DNA of 21,414 nucleotides from Candidatus Aegiribacteria sp. (lineage in GTDB: Bacteria; Fermentibacterota; Fermentibacteria; Fermentibacterales; Fermentibacteraceae), in contig JAIOSX010000191.1 in NCBI GenBank assembly GCA_021107345.1, positions 1 through 21,414 of the forward strand. Reading direction: 5' to 3'. This document shows positions 1 through 7,231 of the stretch, piece after piece. Every line of letters starts with the position of its first letter. Position 1 is the first letter of the stretch. The notes under the pieces are model-generated. The model was not told the DNA's origin and searched no databases. It worked only from the letters and a program-made list of their open reading frames with translations. The position numbers were made by a program, and so were the translations under genes.

Positions 1-111
1 ATCAATACAATCCTTAACTACCTTTGTCTAGTCTTCATTAATAGAACCTTACAACGTTTCTAACCCTGCGTCAATACCCTAAATTCATAACTATGGAATT
101 TCATACTTCAC

Positions 112-140
112 TTGACTCCGAATGTCAAAGACAATATCTT
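112..140 (+). promoter_or_regulatory. Candidate sigma70-type promoter for the RHH-like gene
   Basis: TTGACT at 112-117 and TATCTT at 135-140 are separated by exactly 17 nt. A start of transcription near 147 would leave only about 10 nt before the ATG at 157, so the Shine-Dalgarno GGAG (147-150) would lie at the very 5' end of the message. That is tight and lowers confidence. Just upstream, AAATTC (81-86) and GAATTT (96-101) form a small inverted repeat that could be an operator, but such a short repeat is also expected by chance. Confidence 0.35.
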
Positions 141-156
141 CACCCCGGAGGTTGAT

Positions 157-456
157 ATGAAAACTGATACAAAGAAATCATCGGGGCTAATATCAAAGAT
201 CTCTGATATACAGAATCAATGCAGCCCAAGCGTCAGATTGACCGTTCCTGTAAGACCCGATCAGGAGGAGCTGTTAACAAGAATCGTTCGAACCATAACA
301 CAGAATAGAGACAGGCAGCACAGGTCTCAGAGGATAACCAAGGCGACCATTATCCGAGCATATATTGATGCTCTGTCAACACTTCCGCTGGATATTAATA
401 ATATAAACGATGAGAAGATCCTGCTCAGGAGGGTTCTCGATCTGTTGGAGGAATAA
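157..456 (+). CDS. Small ribbon-helix-helix-like DNA-binding protein (hypothetical)
   Basis: This is a 99-residue basic protein. I chose the ATG at 157 because a GGAG (147-150) lies 6 nt upstream; a longer reading from a TTG at 112 would swallow the likely promoter. The middle of the protein (about residues 25-78) reads like an RHH/CopG fold. A short strand (SVRLTVPV) is followed by a helix (QEELLTRIVRTI), a basic linker rich in Arg and Gln, and a second helix (TKATIIRAYIDAL). The linker is longer than in classic RHH proteins. RHH proteins usually act as dimeric repressors of plasmid, toxin-antitoxin or mobile-element genes. No toxin gene is visible next to it. The gene and its flanks are visibly richer in A+T than the synthetase operon beside it, which fits an accessory origin. 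The family assignment is inferred from pattern only. Confidence 0.55.
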   Translation: MKTDTKKSSGLISKISDIQNQCSPSVRLTVPVRPDQEELLTRIVRTITQNRDRQHRSQRITKATIIRAYIDALSTLPLDINNINDEKILLRRVLDLLEE

Positions 457-706
457 CTGCGTATCCCTTTGCAGTCTCGTCTGTTCCTTCCTACTTCACA
501 ATGTACTTTAAGATTCATTTGAATACTTCTCTGCCACCCGAATATCTCCGAAGTAATCAGATTCTAAATCAATACAAAATTGGTAAAGAATCAATCCGTA
601 TATCAATTAGAACGTGATTGTCCGCGTCAAAAGAGGATTAAAGCTGTAAAGATACAAATTCTCTCCATTACCTTTATTCATCCTAAGAGAGTTCAGGGGA
701 TAGAAT
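457..706. other. AT-rich intergenic stretch with no convincing gene
   Basis: About 250 nt separate the RHH-like gene from the palindromic repeat. The only open frame of note is a 38-codon ATG-started frame at 501-617 (+). It has no good ribosome binding site and no recognisable motif, so I do not call it a gene. I see no tRNA, no convincing promoter and no intrinsic terminator (no GC-rich stem followed by a T run) in either direction. Confidence 0.5.
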
Positions 707-763
707 GGGGACGGTGAATAGGGACGGAGGTAATTAGAAATTCTAATTACCTCCGTCCCTATT
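707..763. repeat. Large near-perfect palindrome with GGGACGG units (REP-like or MITE-end element)
   Basis: Positions 717-739 and 741-763 are perfect inverted repeats of 23 bp around the single base A740. Each arm carries GGGACGG (721-727, and inverted at 753-759). A further direct copy lies at 708-714, so three copies occur in 52 nt. The right arm ends on the last base of the cysS stop codon (763-765). No T tract follows the stem on either strand, so it is not a standard intrinsic terminator, although such a hairpin could stall polymerase or protect the 3' end of the operon mRNA. Palindromic units of this size next to a stop codon are typical of REP/BIME elements mobilised by Y1 (IS200-like, RAYT) transposases. 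No such transposase is in this window, so that link is inference. Confidence 0.7.
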
Positions 764-2196
764 TATTTCCTGGTGATTTCGCTTTTTCCACCGGTCAGGT
801 CTTTGGCTGTATACCCTATCGCCTCAAGTTTGTCACGCATAAGGTCTGTAGCCTCGAACATCTTATTCTCCCTCAGTATCCCTCTTGTCTCAGCCAGTAT
901 CCTGCATAATTCAGCAGTGTCCGCAGCTGAGGAATTACCGCCGGTCAGATCAAGACCAAGAATATCACCGGCAAGGGAGTCCAGTATACAGGCAAGAGCA
1001 GCTCTGTCTTCAGGGATATCATTTCTGTCAAGAACAGCATTGCCTGCCCTGATAAGATCAAAGATGGAAGCCAGCGCACCGGGAGTATTAAGATCATCGT
1101 TCATGGATTCAAGGAATGCCGACTTTGCATCCTCAATAAGAACAGCGGTTTCAGGTGAGGGTTCTATGGTGGTTTCGAATGCCTGGTGGTCAAGCCGGGA
1201 CCGGAAGGCTGTCAGTCTTTCAAAACCGCTCTTTGCTGAATCGAGGCCCATATCAGAAAAATCAAGCGGACTGCGGTAATGGCTTCTGAGAATGTAGAGC
1301 CTGACAACCATGGGGTGGTACTTCTGGAATATGTCCTTCAGATAAGTAAAATTCCCGAGGCTCTTGCCCATCTTCTGCCCATCAACGGTAACCATGTTAT
1401 TGTGAAGCCAGAACCGAGCGAACTGTTTTCCGGTAGCTCCTTCACTCTGAGCTATCTCAGATTCGTGATGTGGAAATATGTTATCCAGCCCGCCCCCGTG
1501 GATATCCAGCGTCTCGCCTATATACCTCATTGCCATCGCCGAGCATTCCAGGTGCCAGCCGGGGTATCCCCAGCCCCAGGGGGAATTCCATTTCAGAATA
1601 TGATCGTCACCCGCTTTTTTCCAGAGGGTAAAATCTTTCGGATCCCTTTTCCTCTCATCGACAGAAACCCTTGCTCCCGCTACAAGCTCATCTAGCTTTC
1701 TGCCAGACAGTTTACCGTACCCCGGGAAGCTTGATACCGAAAAGTAAACGTAGCCATCTACTTCGTATGCATGACCTTTCTCGAACAGTACCTTTATCAG
1801 TTCTATCTGCTCGGGAATATGGCCGGATGCCCTTGGAGAGACGTCAGGACGCAGAACACCCAGGGCGTCCATATCATCAAAGTAGGATTTCGTGTATTTC
1901 TCGACTATCTGCATGGGTTCCAGTTTCTCCAGCCGTGCCTGCTTCTCTATCTTATCCTCACCCGCATCGGCATTATCGGTGAGATGCCCCACATCTGTGA
2001 TATTCTGGATGTACCTCACGTTGTATTCCAGATGGCGCAGGTATCGGATCAGAACATCGAAGGATACATAACTCTTCCCGTGCCCCAGATGGCTGTGGCC
2101 ATAAATCGTGGGTCCGCAGACATACACTCCCACATGCGGTGAGTTCAGAGGTTCGAACTCCTCCTTCCGGCGGGTCAGGCTGTTATGGAGCTTCAT
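763..2196 (-). CDS. cysS: Cysteinyl-tRNA synthetase (CysRS)
   Basis: This 477-residue protein is a class I synthetase that charges tRNA-Cys in the cytoplasm; the length is normal for the family. The adenylation signature HLGH lies at residues 36-39, and the KMSKS loop appears as KMGKS at 275-279. The four zinc ligands that select cysteine are present as C27, C218, H243 and E247, with the same 25- and 4-residue spacings as the E. coli ligands. The family motif [15 protein letters not shown] is clear at the N-terminus. The ATG at 2196 is preceded by AAGGAA at suitable spacing. It is the last gene of the ten-gene operon and starts 11 nt after trpS. Its stop codon abuts the 23-bp palindrome. The only tRNA in the window, tRNA-Cys, is its substrate class, but lies in a separate unit. 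Confidence 0.97.
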   Translation of the reverse strand: MKLHNSLTRRKEEFEPLNSPHVGVYVCGPTIYGHSHLGHGKSYVSFDVLIRYLRHLEYNVRYIQNITDVGHLTDNADAGEDKIEKQARLEKLEPMQIVEKYTKSYFDDMDALGVLRPDVSPRASGHIPEQIELIKVLFEKGHAYEVDGYVYFSVSSFPGYGKLSGRKLDELVAGARVSVDERKRDPKDFTLWKKAGDDHILKWNSPWGWGYPGWHLECSAMAMRYIGETLDIHGGGLDNIFPHHESEIAQSEGATGKQFARFWLHNNMVTVDGQKMGKSLGNFTYLKDIFQKYHPMVVRLYILRSHYRSPLDFSDMGLDSAKSGFERLTAFRSRLDHQAFETTIEPSPETAVLIEDAKSAFLESMNDDLNTPGALASIFDLIRAGNAVLDRNDIPEDRAALACILDSLAGDILGLDLTGGNSSAADTAELCRILAETRGILRENKMFEATDLMRDKLEAIGYTAKDLTGGKSEITRK

Positions 2197-2207
2197 TATC
2201 AGTTCCT

Positions 2208-3218
2208 TCAGTCTAAATAATTCGTGTGCATTGCGTAGCGGACAAGCTGCATTGTCCTGCTACCTTCAATGCATGCGGCTTCGTTACCTTTTTTAAGTAT
2301 TTCTTCGACACGACCGGGTTTTTCGAACTGGATCCTCCGTTCCCGAATAGGCTCAAGAGTCTCCTCGATCACCTGGCATAACCTCTGCTTGCAGGCGACA
2401 CATCCGATGGTCCCCTTTCTGCAGCGCTCTTCAATGTCCGGCAACTCTTCTCTGTTAAAAGCACGATGGTAGGTGAATATCGTGCATATTTCGGGATGAC
2501 CGGGATCATCTTTGTGTATCCTGGCAGGGTCAGTGACCGCGGACATCAGCTTCTTCCTGACCTCCTGTGTGCTGTCACTGAGATAAACGCAGTTCCCAAG
2601 GGATTTGGACATTTTGGCCCGGCCATCCAGCCCCACCAGCCTTGCCGTCTCGCTCTTCAAACCATCCGGTTCGGGAAAAACGTTACCGTAAAGCTCATTG
2701 AACCGCCTGGCTGTAAAACGGGATACCTCCACCACCGGCATCTGATCCTCGCCAACCGGGACAATATCAGCCCTGCAGAAAAGGATATCCGCAGCCTGAC
2801 TCACCGGATATCCCAGAAATCCGTAAGTCATGTTCTCCTCAAAACCATACTGCCTTGCTTCCGTTTTGATGGTAGGATTGTGCCTGAGCCTGTTTACTGT
2901 AACGAACATTGAAAAGATAACCGTAAGCTCCGCTATCTGGGGAACCATGCTCTGAACAAAGATGTTAACAATCTCCGGATCAAGGCCCACTGAAAGATTA
3001 TCAAGCGTAACCTGTCTCACATCCTTAGGAAGGTGTTCCGGATGGTCGAAATTCGTGGACAGTGTCTGTATATCAGCTACAACTATGAATGTATCGTACT
3101 CTGTCTGGAGTGCAGCCCTGTTCTTCAGCGATCCTATGTAATGTCCAATATGAAGAGGACCTGTGGGCCTGTCTCCTGTTAATAGTGTACGTTTTCTTTC
3201 CTTACCTTCAGCGTTCAT
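2208..3218 (-). CDS. trpS: Tryptophanyl-tRNA synthetase with a putative 4Fe-4S cysteine motif
   Basis: TrpRS is a class I synthetase that charges tRNA-Trp; at 336 residues it has the usual bacterial length. HIGH lies at about residues 23-26 (PLHIGHYIG) and KMSKS at about 202-206 (AKMSKSLGN). I chose the ATG at 3218 because GGGAGAAG lies upstream. A longer form would use a GTG at 3239 inside the preceding gene. The start sits 1 nt after the stop of the kinase gene (TAATATG), so translation is probably coupled. The C-terminal half holds C245, C266, C273 and C276, that is C-x20-C-x6-C-x2-C. The Thermotoga maritima enzyme binds a 4Fe-4S cluster through C-x22-C-x6-C-x2-C near the anticodon-binding region. 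Cluster binding here is inferred from that resemblance. Confidence 0.96.
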   Translation of the reverse strand: MNAEGKERKRTLLTGDRPTGPLHIGHYIGSLKNRAALQTEYDTFIVVADIQTLSTNFDHPEHLPKDVRQVTLDNLSVGLDPEIVNIFVQSMVPQIAELTVIFSMFVTVNRLRHNPTIKTEARQYGFEENMTYGFLGYPVSQAADILFCRADIVPVGEDQMPVVEVSRFTARRFNELYGNVFPEPDGLKSETARLVGLDGRAKMSKSLGNCVYLSDSTQEVRKKLMSAVTDPARIHKDDPGHPEICTIFTYHRAFNREELPDIEERCRKGTIGCVACKQRLCQVIEETLEPIRERRIQFEKPGRVEEILKKGNEAACIEGSRTMQLVRYAMHTNYLD

Positions 3219-3219
3219 A

Positions 3220-4224
3220 TTATTTCTTCTCCCGTACACCGGGGATATTTGAGTATCTGAAATCTCTCAGATCTATCTCTCCGGAATGCTCATCCAGAAT
3301 CTTATAAATTCTATCAACAAGATCATTAAGCTGCGGGCAGATCCTGGAATAATCCGCGAGGTATCTGAAAGTTCTGGGCAGGTATCCCAGAAATTTCGTG
3401 TCACCTGTTTTCCTGTACTGGAACGCGAAAGTGCCTATGGCCTTCAAACTCCGCTGACATGCCGCCTGGGCGATCTGGAACATGTTCATATCACCCTTCA
3501 CCAGAACGAATTTCCTGGCTCTTTCCTCCCATGAGATTCCGGGATCTCTGTAGCTGTCTCTTATAAGGCTTACCACATCGTACGCAGGAGGACCGAACCG
3601 GGCATCCTGCCAGTCAAGCATGGTCAAACGGTTATTATGGATCATGAGATTCGCGCTGTGAAAATCTCTGTGAACGAAGACTGTTGATTCCGAGATCAAG
3701 CCGCAAAGCTTCCGCATTTCATTCTGAAGTACGAGAAGTTCATCCATTGGAACTTCAAGAAGTCGGAAAAACAGTGTTTCCAGTGTATTCTCAAGCTCCG
3801 CCATGAAGAACGCGGGAGTAAAGCTTCTTCTGCCGGCTATTGAATCGGAACAGGCTGTGCTGTCAAGTTGTCTCTGCATAGCTATGATCATGTCAGTTGC
3901 TTCATTGAGATAATCCGTGTACTGGTCATCATCCACATCAAGCAGTCTGCAGCTGCCCAGGTCCCCCTGCAGAACCCATCCCATTTTGGTGTTGCATTCC
4001 ATAATTGTAGAAACACTGAATCCGTGATCGGAAAGGAGTTCATGAATATCCAGCCATGGCCATATAGGAGTTTTCCCGCTGTCCATAAGGATGAGAGTTT
4101 CCCCGCCTGAGAACACTCGCCAGAAACGCCTTCCGGACACGTCACCGTGAAGCCTCTTCACAGTTACGCTGTTATCTGTCCTGGTTCGGAGCCATGCAGA
4201 AAGTTCCGGAGACATGACTCTCAT
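3220..4224 (-). CDS. AmgK-like sugar kinase of the aminoglycoside phosphotransferase fold
   Basis: This 334-residue APH-fold kinase has its catalytic loop HRDFHSANL at 185-193 (Asp187, Asn192) and its metal-binding segment MLDWQDARFGPPAYDVVSL at about 202-220 (Asp204). The N-lobe carries a GDVSGRRFWRV stretch (27-37) and a GDLGS stretch (87-91), both in the positions seen in AmgK proteins. AmgK phosphorylates the anomeric hydroxyl of MurNAc or GlcNAc and works with the nucleotidyltransferase MurU to make UDP-MurNAc from recycled peptidoglycan. The gene just upstream encodes a sugar-1-phosphate nucleotidyltransferase and overlaps this one by 4 nt (ATGA), which supports such a pair. Substrate identity cannot be read from sequence alone. 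Another anomeric sugar kinase is the main alternative; antibiotic resistance is unlikely in this context. Confidence 0.8.
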   Translation of the reverse strand: MRVMSPELSAWLRTRTDNSVTVKRLHGDVSGRRFWRVFSGGETLILMDSGKTPIWPWLDIHELLSDHGFSVSTIMECNTKMGWVLQGDLGSCRLLDVDDDQYTDYLNEATDMIIAMQRQLDSTACSDSIAGRRSFTPAFFMAELENTLETLFFRLLEVPMDELLVLQNEMRKLCGLISESTVFVHRDFHSANLMIHNNRLTMLDWQDARFGPPAYDVVSLIRDSYRDPGISWEERARKFVLVKGDMNMFQIAQAACQRSLKAIGTFAFQYRKTGDTKFLGYLPRTFRYLADYSRICPQLNDLVDRIYKILDEHSGEIDLRDFRYSNIPGVREKK

Positions 4225-5108
4225 ACGAATTCACCATCCTGACTGCTGCAGAACCAGGGCAGTATGGATTCGCAAAGCGAACCATTTTCGAGGGATGCTC
4301 CGTCAAGCATGACACTGTCCCGAAGGAAGGTACCGCTTCCCAGAATGCAGCCTCTGCCGATATTCCATACTCCCTCGAGAGAAACATCGCTGGAAATACA
4401 TGCTGTGGGATGTATGAAAGAACCTCCGGATAAAATATTCCTGCGAAGAATATCTATTCTGCCCATGTCCAACCACATGCCTCTCCCCCTGCAGGCAGTG
4501 AGCCTGCTGCCTTCTGCCGCCACCATGGAAGCCAGTTCAGAGAACATGCCTCCAGAAGCCTGTATCTTTGCTGCAGCAACTGGAACTGATGGTTCCATCA
4601 GGCTTACTCCCCAGTAATGCGTTCTTTGGATGCCGCCGCATCCAAATTTCATATCTTCATCTATCAATAATGGAGAATAATTGCCATCGGGCGGAAAATC
4701 TCCGGTAAGAGCCGTCCAGGTTGATTGAGTTTTCCTGTGGTGTTCAACCAATCCGATTGCATCGAAATCCTCGATTATCATATCCGTATTTACTACCATC
4801 CAGGTACCCGTGTCCAATACATCCACATTTCGTGCCAGGGTTGCCGAGGCGCCCAGCGGTCTTTCCTCGAAATATAATTCACACATTTCTTCCTGCCAGA
4901 CCGCAAATATCTCTTTAAGCAGTGCTTCCGGACACCTTGAAGCGTTTATTCCAACTCTCCGCGGGCATACCGATCGTACCTGCCCTGCCAGTCTTCTCAG
5001 AATCGTTGTGTCACCGAATGGCAGAAGGGCTTTCGGACGGATATGAGTAAGGGGTTCATCCCTCCTGCCGTACCCGGCAGCAAGGAAAAAAACCCCCTCA
5101 ATCTCCAT
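4221..5108 (-). CDS. Sugar-1-phosphate nucleotidyltransferase, MurU-like, with C-terminal beta-helix
   Basis: This 295-residue protein has an N-terminal nucleotidyltransferase domain. The signature LAAGYGRR is at 9-16, followed by PLTHIRPKALLPFG (19-32, Lys26 being the usual phosphate-contacting lysine), PLGASATL (84-91) and the metal-binding NTDM (107-110). Residues from about 227 on contain hexapeptide-like isoleucine and valine periodicity (IHPTACISSDVSL, GRGCILGSGTFL), which suggests a short left-handed beta-helix. Pseudomonas MurU is about 70 residues shorter and lacks this part. The enzyme should transfer a nucleotide from NTP to a sugar 1-phosphate. The overlapping AmgK-like kinase would supply that substrate, so UDP-MurNAc salvage is the leading hypothesis. 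The usual GxGtR motif has become GYGRR followed by DEPLT, a small local difference. An AGG upstream supports the ATG at 5108. Confidence 0.82.
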   Translation of the reverse strand: MEIEGVFFLAAGYGRRDEPLTHIRPKALLPFGDTTILRRLAGQVRSVCPRRVGINASRCPEALLKEIFAVWQEEMCELYFEERPLGASATLARNVDVLDTGTWMVVNTDMIIEDFDAIGLVEHHRKTQSTWTALTGDFPPDGNYSPLLIDEDMKFGCGGIQRTHYWGVSLMEPSVPVAAAKIQASGGMFSELASMVAAEGSRLTACRGRGMWLDMGRIDILRRNILSGGSFIHPTACISSDVSLEGVWNIGRGCILGSGTFLRDSVMLDGASLENGSLCESILPWFCSSQDGEFV

Positions 5109-5119
5109 TCGGGACCTGT

Positions 5120-5320
5120 TTACCCGTAAATCTCTTCCCTGTTGCAGTCACACAGCTTGACCCTGCGTCTCTGCGGGCGCCAGTGCCCTGTGTCATTGTA
5201 TCTGGCAGCATAGAGCACTACAGCTACCTTTTCCTTGCCGCATACGGGGCAGTCATCTTTATGAAGTGTTCTGGCTTCGTGAGCCAGTTTGGCTGCAAAA
5301 GTTCTTTCTTTCTTAGGCAT
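5120..5320 (-). CDS. 66-aa zinc-ribbon-like small protein
   Basis: This small basic protein has CPVCG at residues 24-28 and a CDC pair (C57, C59) near the C-terminus, which together look like a four-cysteine zinc site (CxxC...CxC). The section between them is Arg-rich (WRPQRRRVK), so contact with nucleic acid is possible. I placed the start at the ATG at 5320 because GAGAGG lies 9 nt upstream. The other ATG at 5329 would have that sequence directly abutting it. With this start it overlaps the end of the GH57 gene by 8 nt and precedes the nucleotidyltransferase by 11 nt, so it is firmly inside the operon. I do not recognise a named family and assign no function. Confidence 0.75.
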   Translation of the reverse strand: MPKKERTFAAKLAHEARTLHKDDCPVCGKEKVAVVLYAARYNDTGHWRPQRRRVKLCDCNREEIYG

Positions 5321-6458
5321 TAGTAGCATCCTCTCCGGTTATCACCGGGATACTGCAGGCGGATGTCATGATTCTGTCCATCATGAAGCGATCACCGGTT
5401 TCGGTATATATCGCCTGAGCTGTCTCCAGAATTATAAGTAAACCACGGCGGACCTGGACGGCATTAAATCTACCTTCAGAAGCCCACCAAAACGGACACG
5501 AGTATAACATTTTATTGGCCAGAGAGGCAACCTTGTCCGATTTGCATAATTTGGCAACATTGCTGACGTAGCGAAGCAGCTCACCCAATCGAACATGAAT
5601 CAGGTTATCAGGATCATTCCACAAAGGCCACGGCTTCCCGGCCTCAAGGTCGGCTTGAGTTGTTGACCAGCTGCCCGATGGAACAGAGGCCCGGACAGAT
5701 GGGAAAATCTCAATCAGATCCCCCGGAGTTACCATTACGGCATCTTTCCTGTTCTGAAAGGCTTCGAAGAAAGGGGCAAGAAATCTCTCGATAGTTCCCG
5801 GTCTGTGATGCCCAAAGGTTTCGCCATCCATTGCTATAAGGATATAGGAGTCTTCGGAACCTGTCCAGCTATGCATGCCGTCGATTATCTCATCGGCCGT
5901 TCCTGAACCATCCTCTCCGTGAAAGGATATCCTGTTACTCCAGAAATTGCTTCTAAGCAGTACGGCCACTCCATCCACTTCGGGAATCGTGTCAAAGGGA
6001 ACGCTTCTTCCAGTCCATCCCCATGGAATATCATCGGTTACTGTCCAGGTATAGCCCATACTGCCGAATATCGATGGAAGCAGCGGAGAGTAAGCCATTT
6101 CAGGGGGAAAAACACCTGCAGGATCGTAATTTTTCCCCAGGAGCCGGCGGTTGCCATCACTGTTAATTTTCAGCTGCCTTCTTACATCATCCTCGCTTAT
6201 CAAAGGAAATATGGGATGATAAGCTCCAGAGTCGGTGAATTCCAGATTCGCAGCATTCGCTAGATGATCGAGGGATTCCGATTTAAGTTCTTTCAGCTTC
6301 TCGGTCAGGGAATAGTTGATGTTTACCGCTACTCTGGCTCCCGATTTGGCCAGCAATTCTGTAAGAGGTGTATAGCATTCTGCGTCTATTTTCGCCACTA
6401 AAGCCATATCCTGAGTCGGAGGCTGGTACATGTGCAGCAGCAAACTTACGTACTTCAT
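5313..6458 (-). CDS. Glycoside hydrolase family 57-like protein
   Basis: This 381-residue protein has the GH57 landmarks. LHMYQPP (residues 8-14) corresponds to conserved region 1. GVFPPEMAYS (115-124) holds Glu120 in the nucleophile position, and AMDGETFGHH (209-218) holds Asp211 in the acid/base position. GH57 enzymes act on alpha-glucans (alpha-amylase, 4-alpha-glucanotransferase, branching enzyme, amylopullulanase); the catalytic core here is short and no carbohydrate-binding domain is seen. No signal peptide is present, so it should work in the cytoplasm, perhaps on storage glycogen. The start overlaps the stop of the SAM-hydrolase gene (ATGA), and the end overlaps the zinc-ribbon gene by 8 nt. 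The exact reaction is not predictable from this sequence. Confidence 0.85.
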   Translation of the reverse strand: MKYVSLLLHMYQPPTQDMALVAKIDAECYTPLTELLAKSGARVAVNINYSLTEKLKELKSESLDHLANAANLEFTDSGAYHPIFPLISEDDVRRQLKINSDGNRRLLGKNYDPAGVFPPEMAYSPLLPSIFGSMGYTWTVTDDIPWGWTGRSVPFDTIPEVDGVAVLLRSNFWSNRISFHGEDGSGTADEIIDGMHSWTGSEDSYILIAMDGETFGHHRPGTIERFLAPFFEAFQNRKDAVMVTPGDLIEIFPSVRASVPSGSWSTTQADLEAGKPWPLWNDPDNLIHVRLGELLRYVSNVAKLCKSDKVASLANKMLYSCPFWWASEGRFNAVQVRRGLLIILETAQAIYTETGDRFMMDRIMTSACSIPVITGEDATNA

Positions 6459-7231
6459 TTATTACGTTCCTTAATAAGCAGAATCCTGTCACCGGTGCAA
6501 AGTCCGAGAAGTTCAGATGCGCTTCCGCAGCTGACAGCTATTTCCATAAGACCCTGGCTGCCCTGAAGGAAGAGAGCACCGGGATGTTCATCATAAGTTC
6601 TAACCTCTGTGAGAGGTTCAATCCTGCCACCGGGGAGCTGCAGGAAGGCGGGATGATATCCCATGGCATCAGTTGTGGATAACCAGAGAACGATATTACC
6701 GAATATATCTATATGGGCTACCGATACTTTCAGTTCGCTGTTCTCCCATACAGGCACCTCAATTGCCGATGGAACGAGATATTCAATCTCAATCGGTTCC
6801 AGAAAGTCCACCCACCCCGGATCGATAATAAGTCTGGCTCCAGCCGGGGCGAAAACATCCCTTCCGTGGAATGTGCTGCTGGATCCCGCCTGCGGATCCG
6901 GAAGTTTCCAGGCTCTTGTTATGGGCAGAAGTCCGAAAAGACCGTTATCAGGCCCGACAAAGAAAGCATCGTCCACTTTACAGACCACTCCTCTTCGGGC
7001 AGTTCCCACCCCGGGATCGACCACTGCAACCACTACCGAACCCGCCTTAACATATTTCCGGAAAACGAAGAGATGAAAAGCACCTTCGCTAACTGAACCC
7101 GCTTTTATATCATGTGTCAGGTCGATGATTGTGACACTTCCGGAACATTCCGAGAGTATCACCGATTTCATCTGGGCAACATAGGTATCAGATGTTCCGA
7201 AATCGGAAAGCAGAAATAATGTGTTGTTCAT
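6455..7231 (-). CDS. SAM hydroxide adenosyltransferase (DUF62 / SAM_HAT family)
   Basis: At 258 residues this has the length of DUF62 enzymes, which cleave S-adenosylmethionine to adenosine and methionine with water (hydroxide) as nucleophile; related enzymes are the halogenases SalL and FlA. The family landmarks are LLSDFGTSDTYV at 7-18, VVDPGVGTARR at 71-80 (with the Asp, Arg and neighbouring residues of the hydroxide-activating site), GPDNGL at 93-98 and FHGRDVFAPA at 121-130. Aspartate D10 in the first motif normally contacts the ribose. The gene is joined by 4-nt ATGA overlaps to the giant phosphatase before it and to GH57 after it. The cellular role of this family is not settled; it may control SAM level or salvage. 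Nothing visible suggests a halogenase. Confidence 0.93.
   Translation of the reverse strand: MNNTLFLLSDFGTSDTYVAQMKSVILSECSGSVTIIDLTHDIKAGSVSEGAFHLFVFRKYVKAGSVVVAVVDPGVGTARRGVVCKVDDAFFVGPDNGLFGLLPITRAWKLPDPQAGSSSTFHGRDVFAPAGARLIIDPGWVDFLEPIEIEYLVPSAIEVPVWENSELKVSVAHIDIFGNIVLWLSTTDAMGYHPAFLQLPGGRIEPLTEVRTYDEHPGALFLQGSQGLMEIAVSCGSASELLGLCTGDRILLIKERNK

Noticed and set aside
327..518. Minus-strand open frame opposite the RHH-like gene
   Set aside because: It overlaps a better-supported plus-strand gene, has no ribosome site and no motif; it is a shadow frame.
501..617. 38-codon plus-strand frame starting with ATG
   Set aside because: No Shine-Dalgarno, no recognised family and low-complexity neighbourhood; chance frames of this size are common in AT-rich spacers.
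717..763. Palindrome as an intrinsic terminator of the cysS operon
   Set aside because: The stem is long but neither strand has a T run after it and the arms include the stop codon; it is better described as a repeat. It could still affect 3' processing.
3220..4224. Aminoglycoside resistance kinase
   Set aside because: The fold is shared, but the sequence pattern and the overlapping sugar nucleotidyltransferase fit wall-sugar salvage much better.
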